Shown: piece by piece, positions 39,639-52,288 of the stretch
Layout of the letters: every line of letters begins with the position of its first letter
Position numbering within the stretch: position 1 is the first letter of the stretch
DNA from: Camillea tinctor
Lineage: Eukaryota; Ascomycota; Sordariomycetes; Xylariales; Xylariaceae
NCBI GenBank assembly: GCA_022578605.1
Contig: MU394060.1
Coordinates: 558,001 to 622,000 of the forward strand
Reading direction: 5' to 3'
Length of the DNA: 64,000 nt
Notes under the pieces: generated by a model
What the model was told of the DNA's origin: nothing
Seen by the model: only the letters and a program-made list of their open reading frames with translations
Databases searched by the model: none
Translations under genes and position numbers: made by a program

Positions 39639-42600
39639 TTAAAATCGTTATGAAACCAGTGACTCGTTATTTGGGTATTTTCCCCGTCCATTCTTCTGGA
39701 GGTCACTGTTTTTTTTTTGGGGGGGGGGAGGGGGTCAACACTTTTGCAAATCATTCCAAGGGGCTATCTTTACTGCAATACTATTATCCCCCCTTCCTTT
39801 CCTACATACGTAGTTCCAAAATGACAAATAAAAAGTTCCCAAGGGCATTGGTATCTAAAGTAGTTATTTCAGCTTCCGAGCGGGTGTGTAGATTGTCTTC
39901 CGTTTTGATATACCTATGTAGCTATGTAGTGGAGGCGGCCAAGAAGAGCGAGCCGTGCCGGCCACGTGAGAGGCGTCAGCGCTATGGATCCGCGAATGAC
40001 CTCACATGTCAGCCCTTCGGTTTCCTTTTAATTTTAAGCTTTTGGACGTTATGTGCGGACCTGAGCTGGGTGTCTATGGTGTAATAACCGTTCTCCTGCC
40101 GACGTTTATGTAAAAGTCGTGTTGATTTTGGACTATGGGGCTCTTTGCCTTTTCCCTCTTACACTAAGTTCCTTGGGGTTCATGGAAACGATATATATTT
40201 TAAGGTGCGTCTATGTTATCTATAATTGTTCAACATATACTAGGCTCTGGTGTGATTCAAGTTGGTTTTATAATAGTTGTTACAGATCTCAGACAAGTTC
40301 CTTTTGTTTCTTTCAATCCCAGGATACCACACGGGTACGAACGAATTCCAATTGCGGATAGGTATGAAAGGGTTTGAAAGTCCTGAGGCTTTGAAGGAGG
40401 GCTCTTGTCGGATTGTTCTCTGTCTAGGAATAGACATTTGGCTTGCTTTTTATCCTTTAACTATTATTTACTCTCTGTGCCTACCTGATGTTGACAGATA
40501 GAAACAGAAATTAATAGCGAGGCCAGTTTATAAATATATAGCCATAGAAAGATAGCTTTTAATATATACTTAACAAGGTCCAGGTAATTTATTGCATGTA
40601 AGACTTAATAAACTAAGTTGTTCTACGTCTTTTGCTTCTTACGATCAGGGCGACTACCCAACGCATAGGAGATGCACCTGTTATTCGCAAATATTGCTTT
40701 GGCGATGGCGCTGAAGCCACTTCGCATTGACTGGTTCTTGATAGATACATAGGTACCTAGATATCCCGAATGGAAAATATGGAGAATATCAGTGACTAAC
40801 GAGAGCTTTTACTGACACGAGAATAGGAACACTCTCGTGACTTCATAGAACTTGGAGTTGATATGTATGTTACGACAGTGTATTGGGCAACACCATCACA
40901 CCATGAGACCAAAAGATTCTCCCAATGACCACTCGGCCATTGGATCCCTAATTCCGTATTATATACCTAGGTAGTTACCCACCAATCCTGAAAGGTAACA
41001 ATGTAGTCCTGCATATCTCTTAGCATCGTAGAGGAACGAATAATATCTACTAAGGCCTACAGTTTTCTAAAATTGTGCGTTTAGTTGCCCCCGAATACCC
41101 TCTGTTTGGACTTCTAGGACGATAGTGTCGAGGTTGATCCTAACCTAGGCAAACTGTAGATTTACGAGTGCTTACCTAGATACTATGTGTTATAAGATCT
41201 AAAGGATGTCGAGTTTCATAACGTGAGCATACGCTAGACGAGGATCAACATGACGAAATACTGGAATAGGGATGAAGCACAAGCTGAAAAGCCACTGACG
41301 CATAACGAGAGAGAGGAGAAACTCATGAGTCAAAAATATCCATACTTACCTGCCCCTCTATACGGCCGTTGCTGTAACATATATTCTACCTGAATCTCGA
41401 AAAGGTAAAGATATTCTGGTTGTGTCGTGTACGTAAGCATATGTGTACTAAATAACCAACAGAACTGACTCAGTACAACAACATATCGTTGCATCAAGTT
41501 CCTTGGTCTAACAGCACGATAAAAATATTGAGTCACATGTTATAAGCTTCTTAAGAGGTAACAGGAACGTGGCTTATAAAGGCTGTGACGATCTGGGTAA
41601 CGCCTCCATTAGGCTTATAAAGAAGCGAGTTTATAATATACGATAGGCACAGTGAGTGACAGAAGTACTCTTAGGTTTAGTTCTTTGCGCAACAACCACT
41701 GTGTCACTCTTAATTGCTGCATCATAACACCTTCCTTTAAAGTGCATGTGTTTCTCAGACTTTTCTTCACTTTGGTTCCACTTAGTGGCTTAAAAGTCTG
41801 TTGGATTCCATAATGAGTTGTGTCTTGTGGGTTACCGGCATTGCCGTGTTCTATGGGTTGATACCGTAAAGCGGAGGCCGGTTCTTTTTCTGCGGCCGGT
41901 CAGCGACCTCATTCAATAACCCATGTCCGCAGACATACACATTCGGTTTCTATATGCCGGTCACAAAGACGTAAGACTTAGAAGAAAGGCATCTCTACTC
42001 GACAAATCATTCTATCCGAAGGATCCTAGGGCGTTGCAATCCCGTGTGGATCTCGATCATATTTGTCACGGGTTCTTACAATATAGTTACAGATGATAAC
42101 CATTGTTGTTACGGGGAGCGGCGGAGAGACATAATTGCAGATACTTCAGAAATTGTATGTACCTTATACATGTGGTATTCTCTAAATTCCCTTGCAAAAT
42201 GCGTATAGTCCTCGAATCACTTCGTCACCCACGCTGCATTGCGACTGCTAGTGGCCTGATCCCTGGGTGCGTGTTATTTTGTGAGAGCAAGAAGGCATCT
42301 CACGTTCTCAGAGTGATTTAGTTCAATATATCTTTGTTTAACCCTACACGAATCTCTTATCCGCCGGTCCGCGCGGTTACGTAAAATACTTCAGTTTGAA
42401 CTGCTCACATACAGCTAGTACTGTTCTTACCTGGGTGATCTTACCTGTCGATCACTTACAGCGAATAAGCCGGATGACCTGAAATTGCGAAGCCCCCCCC
42501 CCCCTCCCAAAGAAACAAAAAGAAAATATATCGACTTCTTTATGATCGATCTGCAAGCTAGATCATTCAGCTTAGCCTCGTGCTACTTCGGCACTAGATC

Positions 42601-42876
42601 GTCTCCTTTGCGGCTCAGGCTTAGCATCTGGCCATTGTCGGCGTAGTGGCGACACGGCTTCTTTATTGTTTCGTGTGATGATTGAGTCGTCTGACCATCA
42701 GGGCGGTGTCAGAACATAATATCACTCACTCATAGAAGAGTAGCGCCCGATATTCAACCAGTTGCAAACCGACCATTCCGAGAGCCACCCAAAAATAAAA
42801 CTACAACCCATTCTACATTCAGCTAGGACATCCTATACTCTCTTGTTAGTTCCCTATACCCTCATGAGGTTACATC

Positions 42877-43212
42877 GTGGCTCGGCATAAAATGCTTGAA
42901 AATAATATGCCGGTCGTTCAACGAATGGTACAGCTTTCCGACACTATTCTGACCACCCTTCAAGGGGAACCTATTCAAAACATGATGCTCCAACTGCTGC
43001 TATGCCGCTTTATTGCTGACAAGAGGTTCCTCATAGATCGTGAACCAACTGTTCGCACAAGATATTGTTTAATACAGTTTAATTACCTGGCGTTATCCCT
43101 TACTTTTCAGGCCGAGCCTTCCCATTATACTAAAAGAGGAGGATTTCGAAACTACCTGGTTCTTCAGAGAAATTTGTATCCTTTCCGTTCATGTAATATA
43201 GCTTGGTCCTAG
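42877..43212 (+). other. uncertain open frame, possible gene fragment
   Basis: A frame of about 110 codons, with a first ATG at 42892. The first half (MLENNMPVVQRMVQLSD, then TLQGEPIQNMMLQLLLCRF) has the look of a helical protein. The second half is less convincing. I recognise no family. It has no good promoter and stands alone in AT-rich DNA, so it may be a relic or chance. Confidence 0.2.
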
Positions 43213-43844
43213 GGTAGGAATTTTCTAATGCTAGGATAAATAGTAAATACTTTATAGGACACACTCTAGAAATCTCTCATAATGAATTCATTAGGTTATC
43301 TAAGTACTCATGCTCTTCCTCTTCATCACAAGTATAAATCGGTCATTCTTACCATTTGTGCCTCTTATTTAATCAATAATAGAAGCTACACTACCTATAT
43401 TATATCCAAAAGTTGTCATAGGTAAATGTAGTCAGGGTAGGACCTTCAGCTCTATCGGAGAAATTCCGACTACATCATAACTAGGTCATAACTAGAACAT
43501 CATCTTTGAAATGTTTTCACCCTAACTCTTATAATATACCATCGAGAGATTTTAAACAGTAATCGTGCTTAGTAGCAAGTGCAAGCTTTACCGAAGAGAC
43601 CCTCACAGCCCAAGTTACTGCGCGATTGCGGCGGCTTATATTCCTAAGTAGTGTTGTCAGCGAGACGTATGACCTGGGTTCCACGGGCAAGAGGCCAGGA
43701 GCCAATCGTTTTATACGATGAAAGCAGTTACAACAATGGTATCGATGATGGCAACGGAGACGGACACGATGATTATGGCCTCAATACATGACGAGATAGG
43801 GTCTGATCGACAATTTGGTGTTGTTATGAGTCGGCTTGAAAGTC

Positions 43845-43852
43845 TATATAAA
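43845..43852 (+). promoter_or_regulatory. TATA box of the small secreted protein gene
   Basis: TATATAAA, 138 bases before the ATG at 43983, followed by an A/C-rich leader (CAAATCAAG, AACACAAAC) typical of strongly expressed fungal secreted-protein genes. Confidence 0.65.
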
Positions 43853-43982
43853 CCCAGATAGAATCACCAGAAGCCAGGTTGAAAAGACACAAATCAAGTC
43901 ACAACATCTTCACAGATCTCATACATCAAATAACACAAACTACAAATACACTTAAACACCAAATCCACCAAACTCAATCAAA

Positions 43983-44478
43983 ATGCAGTTCTCCTTCACC
44001 ACCGTTCTCTTTGCCCTGATGGCCACCGCGGCCGTGGCTGCCCCATCCAAGGAAGCCGCTGAGAAGCGTAGCGCTCAGACCCAGACTGGAGTAAGTCGAC
44101 TCTTCGCCCCCCTGACTTCTTCACCATCCTCTCTCGTTCCGTGGGATGAGAATGAGGGGTTCTTTCTATACATGATAAGAAACTTGGAAAACTGACTCGA
44201 AACTTGCGAGCATTAGGAATGCAACGGAACCTCCTGCCGGGTTGGTTTTGAGAACTACGAGTGCAACAAGGGATCTGTGAGTACTCGCCATATACTAACC
44301 AACCCTTGATTCGCAACACTGTATTTGTGCGAATAGCTTGGCTGACATACATGATCTTCTACAACAGTGCGTTGGAAACGGGGGTGGTGATGGGAAGCGG
44401 TGCACAGTCGTTGACAACGCCGACGGTACCAGGACGAGCTGGTGCCCTGTCGGCTGCCCCGACAACAACCTGTGCTAA
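43983..44478 (+). CDS. small secreted cysteine-rich protein with Kex2 site
   Basis: Three exons, 43983-44090, 44217-44276 and 44368-44478, all in phase 0, giving 92 residues. Residues 1-20 are a signal peptide (MQFSFTTVLFALMATAAVAA). A short pro-segment ends in the dibasic EKR, a likely Kex2 cut near residue 29. The mature part, about 63 residues, has eight cysteines spaced C-x4-C-x8-C-x4-C-x10-C-x13-C-x3-C-x5-C, suggesting four disulfides. It is slightly acidic, unlike the basic antifungal proteins of the PAF/AFP type. Exons are separated at cysteine-bearing boundaries. I do not recognise the family; an effector or antimicrobial role is possible but not shown. It is isolated by 4.6 kb and 2.2 kb of gene-poor DNA. 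Confidence 0.8.
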
Positions 44479-46640
44479 ATCATATGTAGTTCTTGTCCAA
44501 CACCAGAACTTTTCGGGGTTGTACATACACACTTAGTTCAGGCTCACTCGGGATGAATTTCATCCGCATGCTGTATTGCTGAAGGAAAGTTTGGATGCTG
44601 AAGGTCCAAAAGGGGGGTGGCATGTTGTAGGACGCTATACATGTACTTATCATTCCTTATATAGCAGGATAGTTCCAATTCAACATGGAGCACCTTGCTA
44701 AACTATAAGACACCTATGATGTTGACGACTACTTGAACATCTCGATGTGAAAAATAATATTGTTGTGTGAAGATTTTCATCGCAATGGACACCTTTAGGA
44801 TACTTATCATATATGAAAATGGTTCACCTGGGTAGGTCAGGACAATGGCTCATATATATTCAACCGGGGACACTGAAGACCTAGCACCGTTAGTATGGGT
44901 CTGCGAGGGACTGAAAGTAGCATTCAATCTACAGCACCCAACTATCATAGTGTTTAGTTTCAAGACAGACTAAGAAGAAAGCAGGCTAGTTCCTAAACCA
45001 CCACGGTGTGTATGTATGCATTCAAGCACTTATATGGTTTCTGGTTCTCCCAGTCCCCATAACGATATGCTCTCCTGTATAATACCTATATATTAGCGTG
45101 CTTTGATATGAACTCTTCACCAAGCACATATTCAATACCAGACGCCTACGACTTATACAATTCTTCTAATTCAAGTTGGGATGTCAATATGTTACTGGGT
45201 TAGATAGATATGGAACCTCGGTATACTTATATATAACTTCCGGATAATAGTCAACTTACATAGCCTACCTAGGTACTTCGGGTGAAACCGAATCATTTTG
45301 ATAAGCTGTCACCAGGGACTCCTAATAGGTTAGGATATGTAGTTCTAAGGTTCGGGTAGGTTGTCCGATCATGGCTAAACACCGTATCTACTATAGCAAT
45401 AGATTTTGAATGGTTACATTGCTTAGCTTTCTTATCAAGGTATAGAAGCTTGAAGGGTGTCCAATAGCAGTTAAGATAACCAATAATACCATGTCTAGCG
45501 TCAATGCGTGCTACTAATTATCACACCAATGCTTTGAAAAACATAGGTTGAACCGTTGCAACATCTCTGAAGACTATACCATAGCATCTTGACGATGTCT
45601 GGGGTATAGCATAATAAAACCCACTTGACATGTGCACTACTTTACGAGACTAAGCTCTGGTACTATACAACAATGAAGCTATAGTCTTCAGCATCTAGCT
45701 GCCAAGCTAAATACCTAGGTACCTACTTATCACATTTTCTCTCCTAACAATACTCCGATCACACTAAAATATCTCAATAAGTATCGGCAGATGGAAGAGA
45801 CATTGTGCAATCCTTCTGCCTTGGAAAAATGTCTTGCTACTATGTGTCTCGTTGCAAAACATCCGCCATTGTTTCATTATATGACATGCTGATTCGATAA
45901 CCATACAATCTAATATACCTTAGCATAACCTATGTTGAGTGATCTACCCCTGATATCGATGCGGGGTTACATGTATTGGATGTGAAGGCTAGAAGTTCCG
46001 TAGATGGCTGTAATAAGCGATAACTTATAAGGAAAAGAACCTAAACATGTTGCACATTGTATTGTCTGGCTGGACGATAACAGGGAGATCAACTTCGAGC
46101 TTAGTGGGATCAATAAATGGAAGCATGGTGCCAGACTTCTCAAGCACAAATATTATCCCATCTTTACCTATGATTCCTCCAATATTGAGGCGAGCTACAA
46201 TAACCACCTATCGGTAATTTCGATATTTTAAAATTCAAAGAAGCGTTGCTCTCCAGGATTGACGTTCCAGAGCGCTCTGGTTTATCAAACGACCCGGAAA
46301 TCGTGAGCCCAGGTTTTGAATCGCTATTCCTGCAGTCCCGGTCCCTGCCGGTGTTATCTCTGTAGCTTGCTGACGATCGGCAAGCTAGCTGCAGCAATGC
46401 AAAGCTCTTGATACGCTATCGCAGAACCGACCGACCTGGAAAACGTGAGAGAGCGTCAAAGTGTTGTACCCTGCTTACATGGTCTAGTCGTTCCGGATTG
46501 CCCAGGGTGTTAGGGAAATCATTATCTCTACTCCTGTTAGTATATGTCTGTATATAGTCTCGGACCTTCCCCGCCTTTGTCTCGGGGCTCTCAATAGTGT
46601 CAAGAGTAGAGGCCCGTAACCTTTACGATACTATTCAGTA
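44479..46640. other. gene-poor, AT-rich region
   Basis: A 2.2 kb stretch with the 3' UTR of the secreted protein and the promoter of the permease. Contains a TACCTAGGTACCTA palindrome (45712-45725) and TACCTAGGTAC (45266-45276). A minus-strand coding-like fragment lies at 46025-46207. No complete gene. Confidence 0.5.
46025..46207 (-). pseudogene. possible gene fragment, unknown family
   Basis: A short minus-strand frame with protein-like composition (NIGGIIGKDGIIFVLEKSG, then LEVDLPVIVQPDNTMCNMF) and no plausible gene around it. A nearby frame (46397-46164) may belong to the same relic. I do not recognise the source family; it could also be chance. Confidence 0.2.
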
Positions 46641-48495
46641 ATGGCCAACGGGGAAGTCAAGAGCCGCGCCAGGCAGTGGGCCAAGAGGCTCGAATGCCCA
46701 GTCGACGAGAACGCAAATTATAGGAACACGTTTTGGTGCAACCGCGACTTGATCCCTACTCCTCCTGATCGCAGAACGTGGACATGGCAGGGTTTCGCTG
46801 GATACTGGGTAGTTTGTGGGTAAGCAACGCATTGTCTCCCAACCAATTAGTATGCATCTTGACCATCTCCATGCAGGATCAATACGACTGCGTGGACGGC
46901 AGGATCTTCTCTGCTATCACTAGGCTTAAGTGTTCCCCAGGCCATGGGCTGCGTTGTCGGGGTTGCTCTCATATCTGCTATGCTTGCCGTTCTCGCAGGT
47001 TGGCCGGGTAGTCACCTGCACCTTGGATTCACAGTATTATCTAGAGCTTCATGGGGCATGTTGGGAGGGTTCTGGCCGGTGCTGAATAGAATTGTGACCG
47101 CCTGCATCTGGATGGGCATACAAGCATACTGGGGAGGCCAAGGTGGGTTAGACCTCCTGTCAATAATGGACTAACATTCTTACTGACGTTTTTATCAGCC
47201 GTGAAGATCATATTGGGCGCCCTCATAGGCGCCCCTTTTGTCAACCTCCAAAATACTCTGCCGGCATCCGCAAATACGGACACAGCATCCCTTATTTCGT
47301 TCTTCGTCTTTATCGTCATATTCTTGCCATTCCCCTTGATACCACCTGAGAAGCTTCAGCTCCCATTCCGGATCACCTTCGTACTGATCACTGGAACCAT
47401 GTTCGGTATGCTCGGGTGGTCCGTTCATGCTGCCGGAGGCGCTGGAGCATTGATGTATACCCCGGCTGCAGTGTCAGGCTCCACAGCGAGCTGGGCCGCG
47501 CTTTTCGGCTTACAGTCCATTGTCGGTTCGCAAGCATCAGGCTGTTTGGGACAGTCGGATTGGACACGCTACGCTCGCCATCCAAACTCTGCTCTGTTCG
47601 GGCAACTCGTCGCCGCGCCCATCTTCATCACGGTCACGTCTGTCTGCGGTATCCTGATCACGAGTGCTGCGGCTACTATATACGGCGAGTACATCTGGAA
47701 CCCTTTCGAGCTGCTGCTGGTAGTGCAGAAACATTCGCTCTCGCCTGCCGCGCGTGCCGGTACGTTCTTTGCTGGCATAGGGTTCCTCGCCGACCAGCTA
47801 GCGCTGTGCCAGATGCTGAACGGGATTAGTACCGGGATGGACATGGCGGCGCTGTGTCCGAAATGGATCAACATCCGCCGAGGGTGCTATATACTCACAA
47901 TCATAGCCGTCGCGATCTGTCCGTGGAACTACGTGACGAACCCGGGGACATTCATTACTGTGCTCAGCGGATGGAGTGTTTTCCTGAGTCCCATGACAGG
48001 GATAGTGGTCAGCGATTATTTCCTAGTCAGAAGGGGCGAGTACCATGTTGGAGATATGTATATGGGCAATAGCCGGAGTGCGTATTGGTATACGGGTGGC
48101 TTTAATTTCAGGGGCTTTGCTGCCTGGACATTGGGCATGGCTCCCTTACTTCGTAAGTGAAAACTTCCTTAAGGTAGTTATGAACATTGCTCTTCGCACA
48201 GCGCTAACTTTGCATAGCCGGTTTTGTTCGTGCGATCCAGGGCGTTAGCTCAGGAGACGGCTGGGATCGGTTGTACCAGATGTCGTATTTCTATGGTTTT
48301 ATGGTATCTTTGTCGACCTATGCACTGCTCTACGTAGTATTCCCACAAGAGCGGCAGCGTGGGAGCACTCCATTTGTGCTAGAGGCACATGCTGAAATGT
48401 TGAGTGCCTCAGAAGATTGTGACCAGAGAAGTCAACAGGGAAGAATTATTGAGGGTCAGAAGCTTCAGTCAAACGTTGAAAAGGTTGAGGTTTGA
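46641..48495 (+). CDS. NCS1-family nucleobase-type permease (Fur-like)
   Basis: Four exons: 46641-46819, 46877-47142, 47199-48152 and 48218-48495, giving 558 residues. The short cytosolic N-terminus has NRDLIPTPPDRRTWTWQGF, typical of fungal NCS1 carriers. Helix 1 follows (GYWVVCGINTTAWTAGSSLL), spanning the first intron. Then come IWMGIQAYWGGQAVK, the conserved DWTRYARHPN loop, and a loop before the last helices (GIVVSDYFLVRRGEYHV). About twelve helices are expected. NCS1 proteins are H+ or Na+ symporters for uracil, allantoin, cytosine, purines, thiamine or pyridoxine; the motif pattern fits the Fur branch, but the substrate cannot be fixed here. Introns are 56-65 nt with good signals. Confidence 0.9.
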
Positions 48496-50066
48496 CTTAG
48501 AAAGGAATCACATATTACCTCGACAGCCTAATATCTTGATATGGTCGATGATGCTGATAAATGCATTCCTAACCTTTCTGAAATATTTATGGTAGACATC
48601 TTATATTCTGAAGCAAAGATATATATGAGCTGAAGGTTCCTGTTGAAATGTCTAATCTATACTGTTTGCGCTTCTTGAGTTCACATATCACCATCTATCA
48701 AGTTTTACCCCTGATTTTGGGCCGCTACTAGCATAGCCCCTTTATGCTGATAACCATCCGATGTAACAAATTAACTCTATGCACTTTCTTGTCCAGCACG
48801 TCAGTTGAAACGGGGAATAGATAAATTCCAAGAAAACCCCAGAGCACTTTGCTAGACTCTGAGAGGGCGTATGCTGAACTTTCTAGTCCAAAGCTTTTAG
48901 GCTTGTAGTCGGTGCTTATTGCAACTCGGATAGAGGAAGTCTCTGGAAGACGATATTCAGATGGTGTAATCCAAGCATCTTTGATCCTACGAGACACGAA
49001 GGTGGTGATAAATGTGTAAGACCTTTCAATACCTGGACTAGAAAGCGTAACGCAGTGTTGAGGACTATGGTCTCCTTCATCTTCGCGAAAGTTTCTAGTG
49101 TCGGTATTGCATTATTTTTAATATTTCATGTAAAGCATCGCAACAGTGCGTTGCTATGTAGTCGGGGCTCGCGCTCACAAACTCTTAACTAGGACTTAAG
49201 AAGTTGAAATGTAACGTCTTCATATTTTACGTCCGTGCAAAAAGCATAAATATAGACACCCAGGGCTGTTCAGCTATACTAGATCTGCGGCTTGTCATCT
49301 ACTTGGCAGAATCTCCCAGCTTCTGATGTTACTAATCATTCAGGCGATGCTCATCTCTATGCAGCCCTATAGAGCATTCCGATTTTAACCCCATTTACCT
49401 ACCTCCTCAGCTATTCTATATCAACCAGCATACTCCGTGTCTACCAATTAGACTTGTTGTTTTCTTGAACAGTTTCAGCTAGTTAGTATGGTGATTTTTA
49501 CTTCGTGTCCTCAACACTATGCTATTGGCCATCGCTATACAAAATCACTCAGCTATATCCTAGGCTATGCCGCTATGGGGGGCCAGTATAGCCTGCAGCT
49601 CATGTCGTAAAAGTACCACTCACATTTATCTTACAGGGTTTTATGGGGGTCACATTGAGTGTACCGTCGTACTGCAACGTAAAGTAGGCTAGATATTCGT
49701 CAGATACATTGAACGCATCAGGCTTTGACTACACCTCTATTGAAGACGTGCTAGACGAGGCTTATGTTACACGGTACGGGTAGGAGACCAAAAGTGTTGG
49801 AAAGTCCTACTGCTGAACGAACCCAACAACTGCTTACTCTTTTTGAGCCAGACTCGAAGCGGCCGGGTATCGAACCTGGAAATATGTAACAAGATCCTCC
49901 TGTTCGAAGCAGTACGACATTTGCCATTAAAGAACTCCAGCTGTTCTTCCTCTATACGGAAAGGCATAAAGTTTGGATACCGCTCTCTGCTTCCCGATTG
50001 TTCCTGCGATTTCTCGCATCCCCTGGACCAAAGCCCGTGTAGATTGGCCCATCAAGAATATCAAAT
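48496..50066. other. intergenic region with possible relics
   Basis: A 1.6 kb stretch between permease and SAT4-type gene. A minus-strand open frame at about 49105-48728 is described separately. The rest is AT-rich without a convincing gene. A sequence near 49862 resembles a tRNA T-arm but does not extend to a cloverleaf. Confidence 0.5.
48728..49105 (-). pseudogene. possible gene fragment, unknown family
   Basis: A minus-strand frame of about 125 codons with no good start, bounded by stops. Its composition is protein-like (VSRRIKDAWITPSEYRLPE, then SSKVLWGFLGIYLFPVS). It may be the remnant of a gene or an exon of one I cannot assemble. Family not recognised. Confidence 0.25.
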
Positions 50067-51552
50067 ATGTCATTTTCGGATCTTTCTGCTTCTGAACAGG
50101 ATGCTCTCCTGAATGGTCCTGCTCTAGCGCCTCCGAATGGTGTCCAACCCAATTTTGAAAATCCCTCGAATCTGAATGCAGGAGCTTTTGCAGTGGTATC
50201 TATCTGTCTAGCTCTGACTACAGCATGTATTGCCCTTCGTATATGGGCACGAGTGTTAATTGTTAAGAAGATAGAGGTCGAGGACTGTGAGTCAGACGAT
50301 TTCCATAGTACCGTCGAAAGAGTCTAAATCATAGTACTAATTTGATATAATGCAGTCCTAGCCTTTGCCGGATACGTATGCTATCACCATTTCCTAGCTA
50401 CTCATGCATTTCATATTTATATTTGTAATAGGGCGTATACATCGGGATCATATATACCCTCTATAGATTGACTCTAAAAATCGGATTCTATGTTCACCAA
50501 TGGGATGTCCAGTTCAAGGATCTGTCTGAGCATTTATATGTTAGTCGTATGCTTCCTTTTCAACATTTTCGCCATCTAGCATGCTAACCATGGGCAGGTG
50601 ATCCATTTGTGTACAAGTTTCTACTCTGTAGTGATGATGACCTGGAAAATGGCCATCCTACTGGAGTGGGTTCATGTATTCGTACCAAAGGGAACTCGTA
50701 ATCCCTTTTTCTGGAGCTGTCATTTTCTTTTGATGATCAACGTTTTATTCTACTCTTCGACCATCATAGTTGCGAATCTTCTATGTCATCCGCTAGAGTA
50801 TGTATGGAATAAGACATTAGACGGCACTTGTCTCGACGGCCGAGTAGTCGACGTTGTCACGACAGCTATCAATCTAGGATTAGATAGTATGATCTTACTG
50901 CTTCCGCAACCGATTATCTGGAAAATTCATGTATCAAAGAAGAAAAGGCTAGGGATATCTGCCATATTCACCATTGGGACTTTGTAAGTCCATAGAATGA
51001 TATCTTCGCTAGTTTATGGCGCTTACTCTGAGGGAAAATAGGGCCGTTATTTCAAGTGCATTTCGACTCAGTACTGCCATGCAATATTCCCACACAAATG
51101 ATGCAACCTATCTATCTAGTACGGTCATTTTATGGTCGCTAGCCGAAATGACTTGTGTGGCTCTAGTCCTATGCGCGCCCGTCTCTATGAAGGTCTGGAA
51201 GGAGTCGAAACAACTTTCGAACCTCGGCCGTACGCTGAGATCTTGGACCAATTTACCGACGACCAGATCAAAAACTTCTTCAGGCCAAAAGACATCTTCG
51301 TGGCAGTCTTCAAATCACAAACAACCACAAAGCACCATTCGGTATCAATACACTATAGAAGCTCCAGCACTGCCACTTGCAAATCTGCATTCAACGCATT
51401 CGACCAGCACGATTGGCGCCGGTCCGTCATCTGAGAACGTGCATGGCATTTTGCGCACCGATGAAGTGACGAGTCGATTCGATGAAAACTCGGAGGAGGC
51501 GCGGGCTGACATGCATATGAGAATTCACCCCTGGATGAGACAGGATACCTAA
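50067..51552 (+). CDS. SAT4/PTH11-like seven-helix integral membrane protein
   Basis: Five exons: 50067-50286, 50356-50375 (only 20 nt), 50432-50539, 50598-50983 and 51042-51552, giving 414 residues. After a short outside N-terminus come seven helices with family features: LALTTACIALRIWARVLI, the VEDFLAFAGY boundary coded by the micro-exon, LLCHPLEYVWNKTLDGTC, DSMILLLPQPIIWKIHV, and DATYLSSTVILWSLAEMTC. This is the fungal rhodopsin-domain (SAT4) family, related to the PTH11 receptor but without a CFEM domain. The tail after about residue 290 is polar and probably cytosolic. Ligand and signalling role are unknown. It sits 737 bases upstream of the P450, same strand. Confidence 0.85.
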
Positions 51553-52288
51553 GTTTACATGAGTAATAGCTTTTGACCTTAGTCTCATTCGGTAGATTAT
51601 ACTAGTATCAGACGCTTAAAGACTTAGGATATCTTCATAGTCAATGGTCTACTACCTAACCTCGCACTTATATATATAGAAAGGGTGCATGCAACACAGA
51701 CATTTGAAAATACATCGAGGATTGACATATCTTCAACTTGACGTAATACAAATAAACAATAAGGCCTTCAAGACACTAAACAGATAAATGAGCATGGCCT
51801 TGCTCAAGGCAGGCTGAGGCAAGTCCTGTTTCTATTTAGAGGGCTTATGGTGTGACCTTGGCACTCAGAGCCGGCCAACAAAACTACCTAGGTATATTAC
51901 TACTTGCTCAATCCTATAAGCACGTACAGACACATACGATCATCGGCCGAGGCATGTGGTTGTGTGGTTGAATCAAGGATTCATAGCAGAGCGTACATTC
52001 TGACAGCCAACTTCGCATAAAAACACATGTTCATCTGCCTTTTGGCCAGTCTAAGAGGGCTGGGCCACACACACACATACTCACCCCTCTCCCTCCTACC
52101 TGCTCTGTCACAGCCTCAATTTCAACATTCTCCCCCTTGTACGTAGTTCATTCAAGCCATCTATTTTACACACCCAAAGCCCATGGAAATAGCTTGGCTA
52201 ATACCCGTGACCCCTAACCAACCTCCTATAGCCATCGCAGCCTTCAGCAAACTCCCCTTTCACTCTGTAATACCTAGCCTATTCAAAA
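51553..52288. other. intergenic region, P450 promoter
   Basis: About 740 bases, with TACCTAGGTA at 51886-51895, a short CA run near 52070 and a C/T-rich leader. No gene. Confidence 0.55.

Larger units (their letters stand above)
39400..43982. other. 4.6 kb gene-poor, AT-rich region
   Basis: No supported gene. It contains a 9-bp tandem repeat (39604-39638), T/G runs (39711-39733), a repeated GGCTTATAAAG word (41571 and 41612), a C12 run (42493-42504), ACCTAGGTA words (40749, 40965) and one coding-like frame at 42877-43212 discussed separately. Composition is clearly more AT-rich than the housekeeping block to the left. Confidence 0.55.

Noticed and set aside
49850..49900. tRNA-like T-arm (GGTTCGATACC on the minus strand)
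   Set aside because: The T-stem has a mismatch, and no matching acceptor, D-arm or anticodon arm can be formed upstream.
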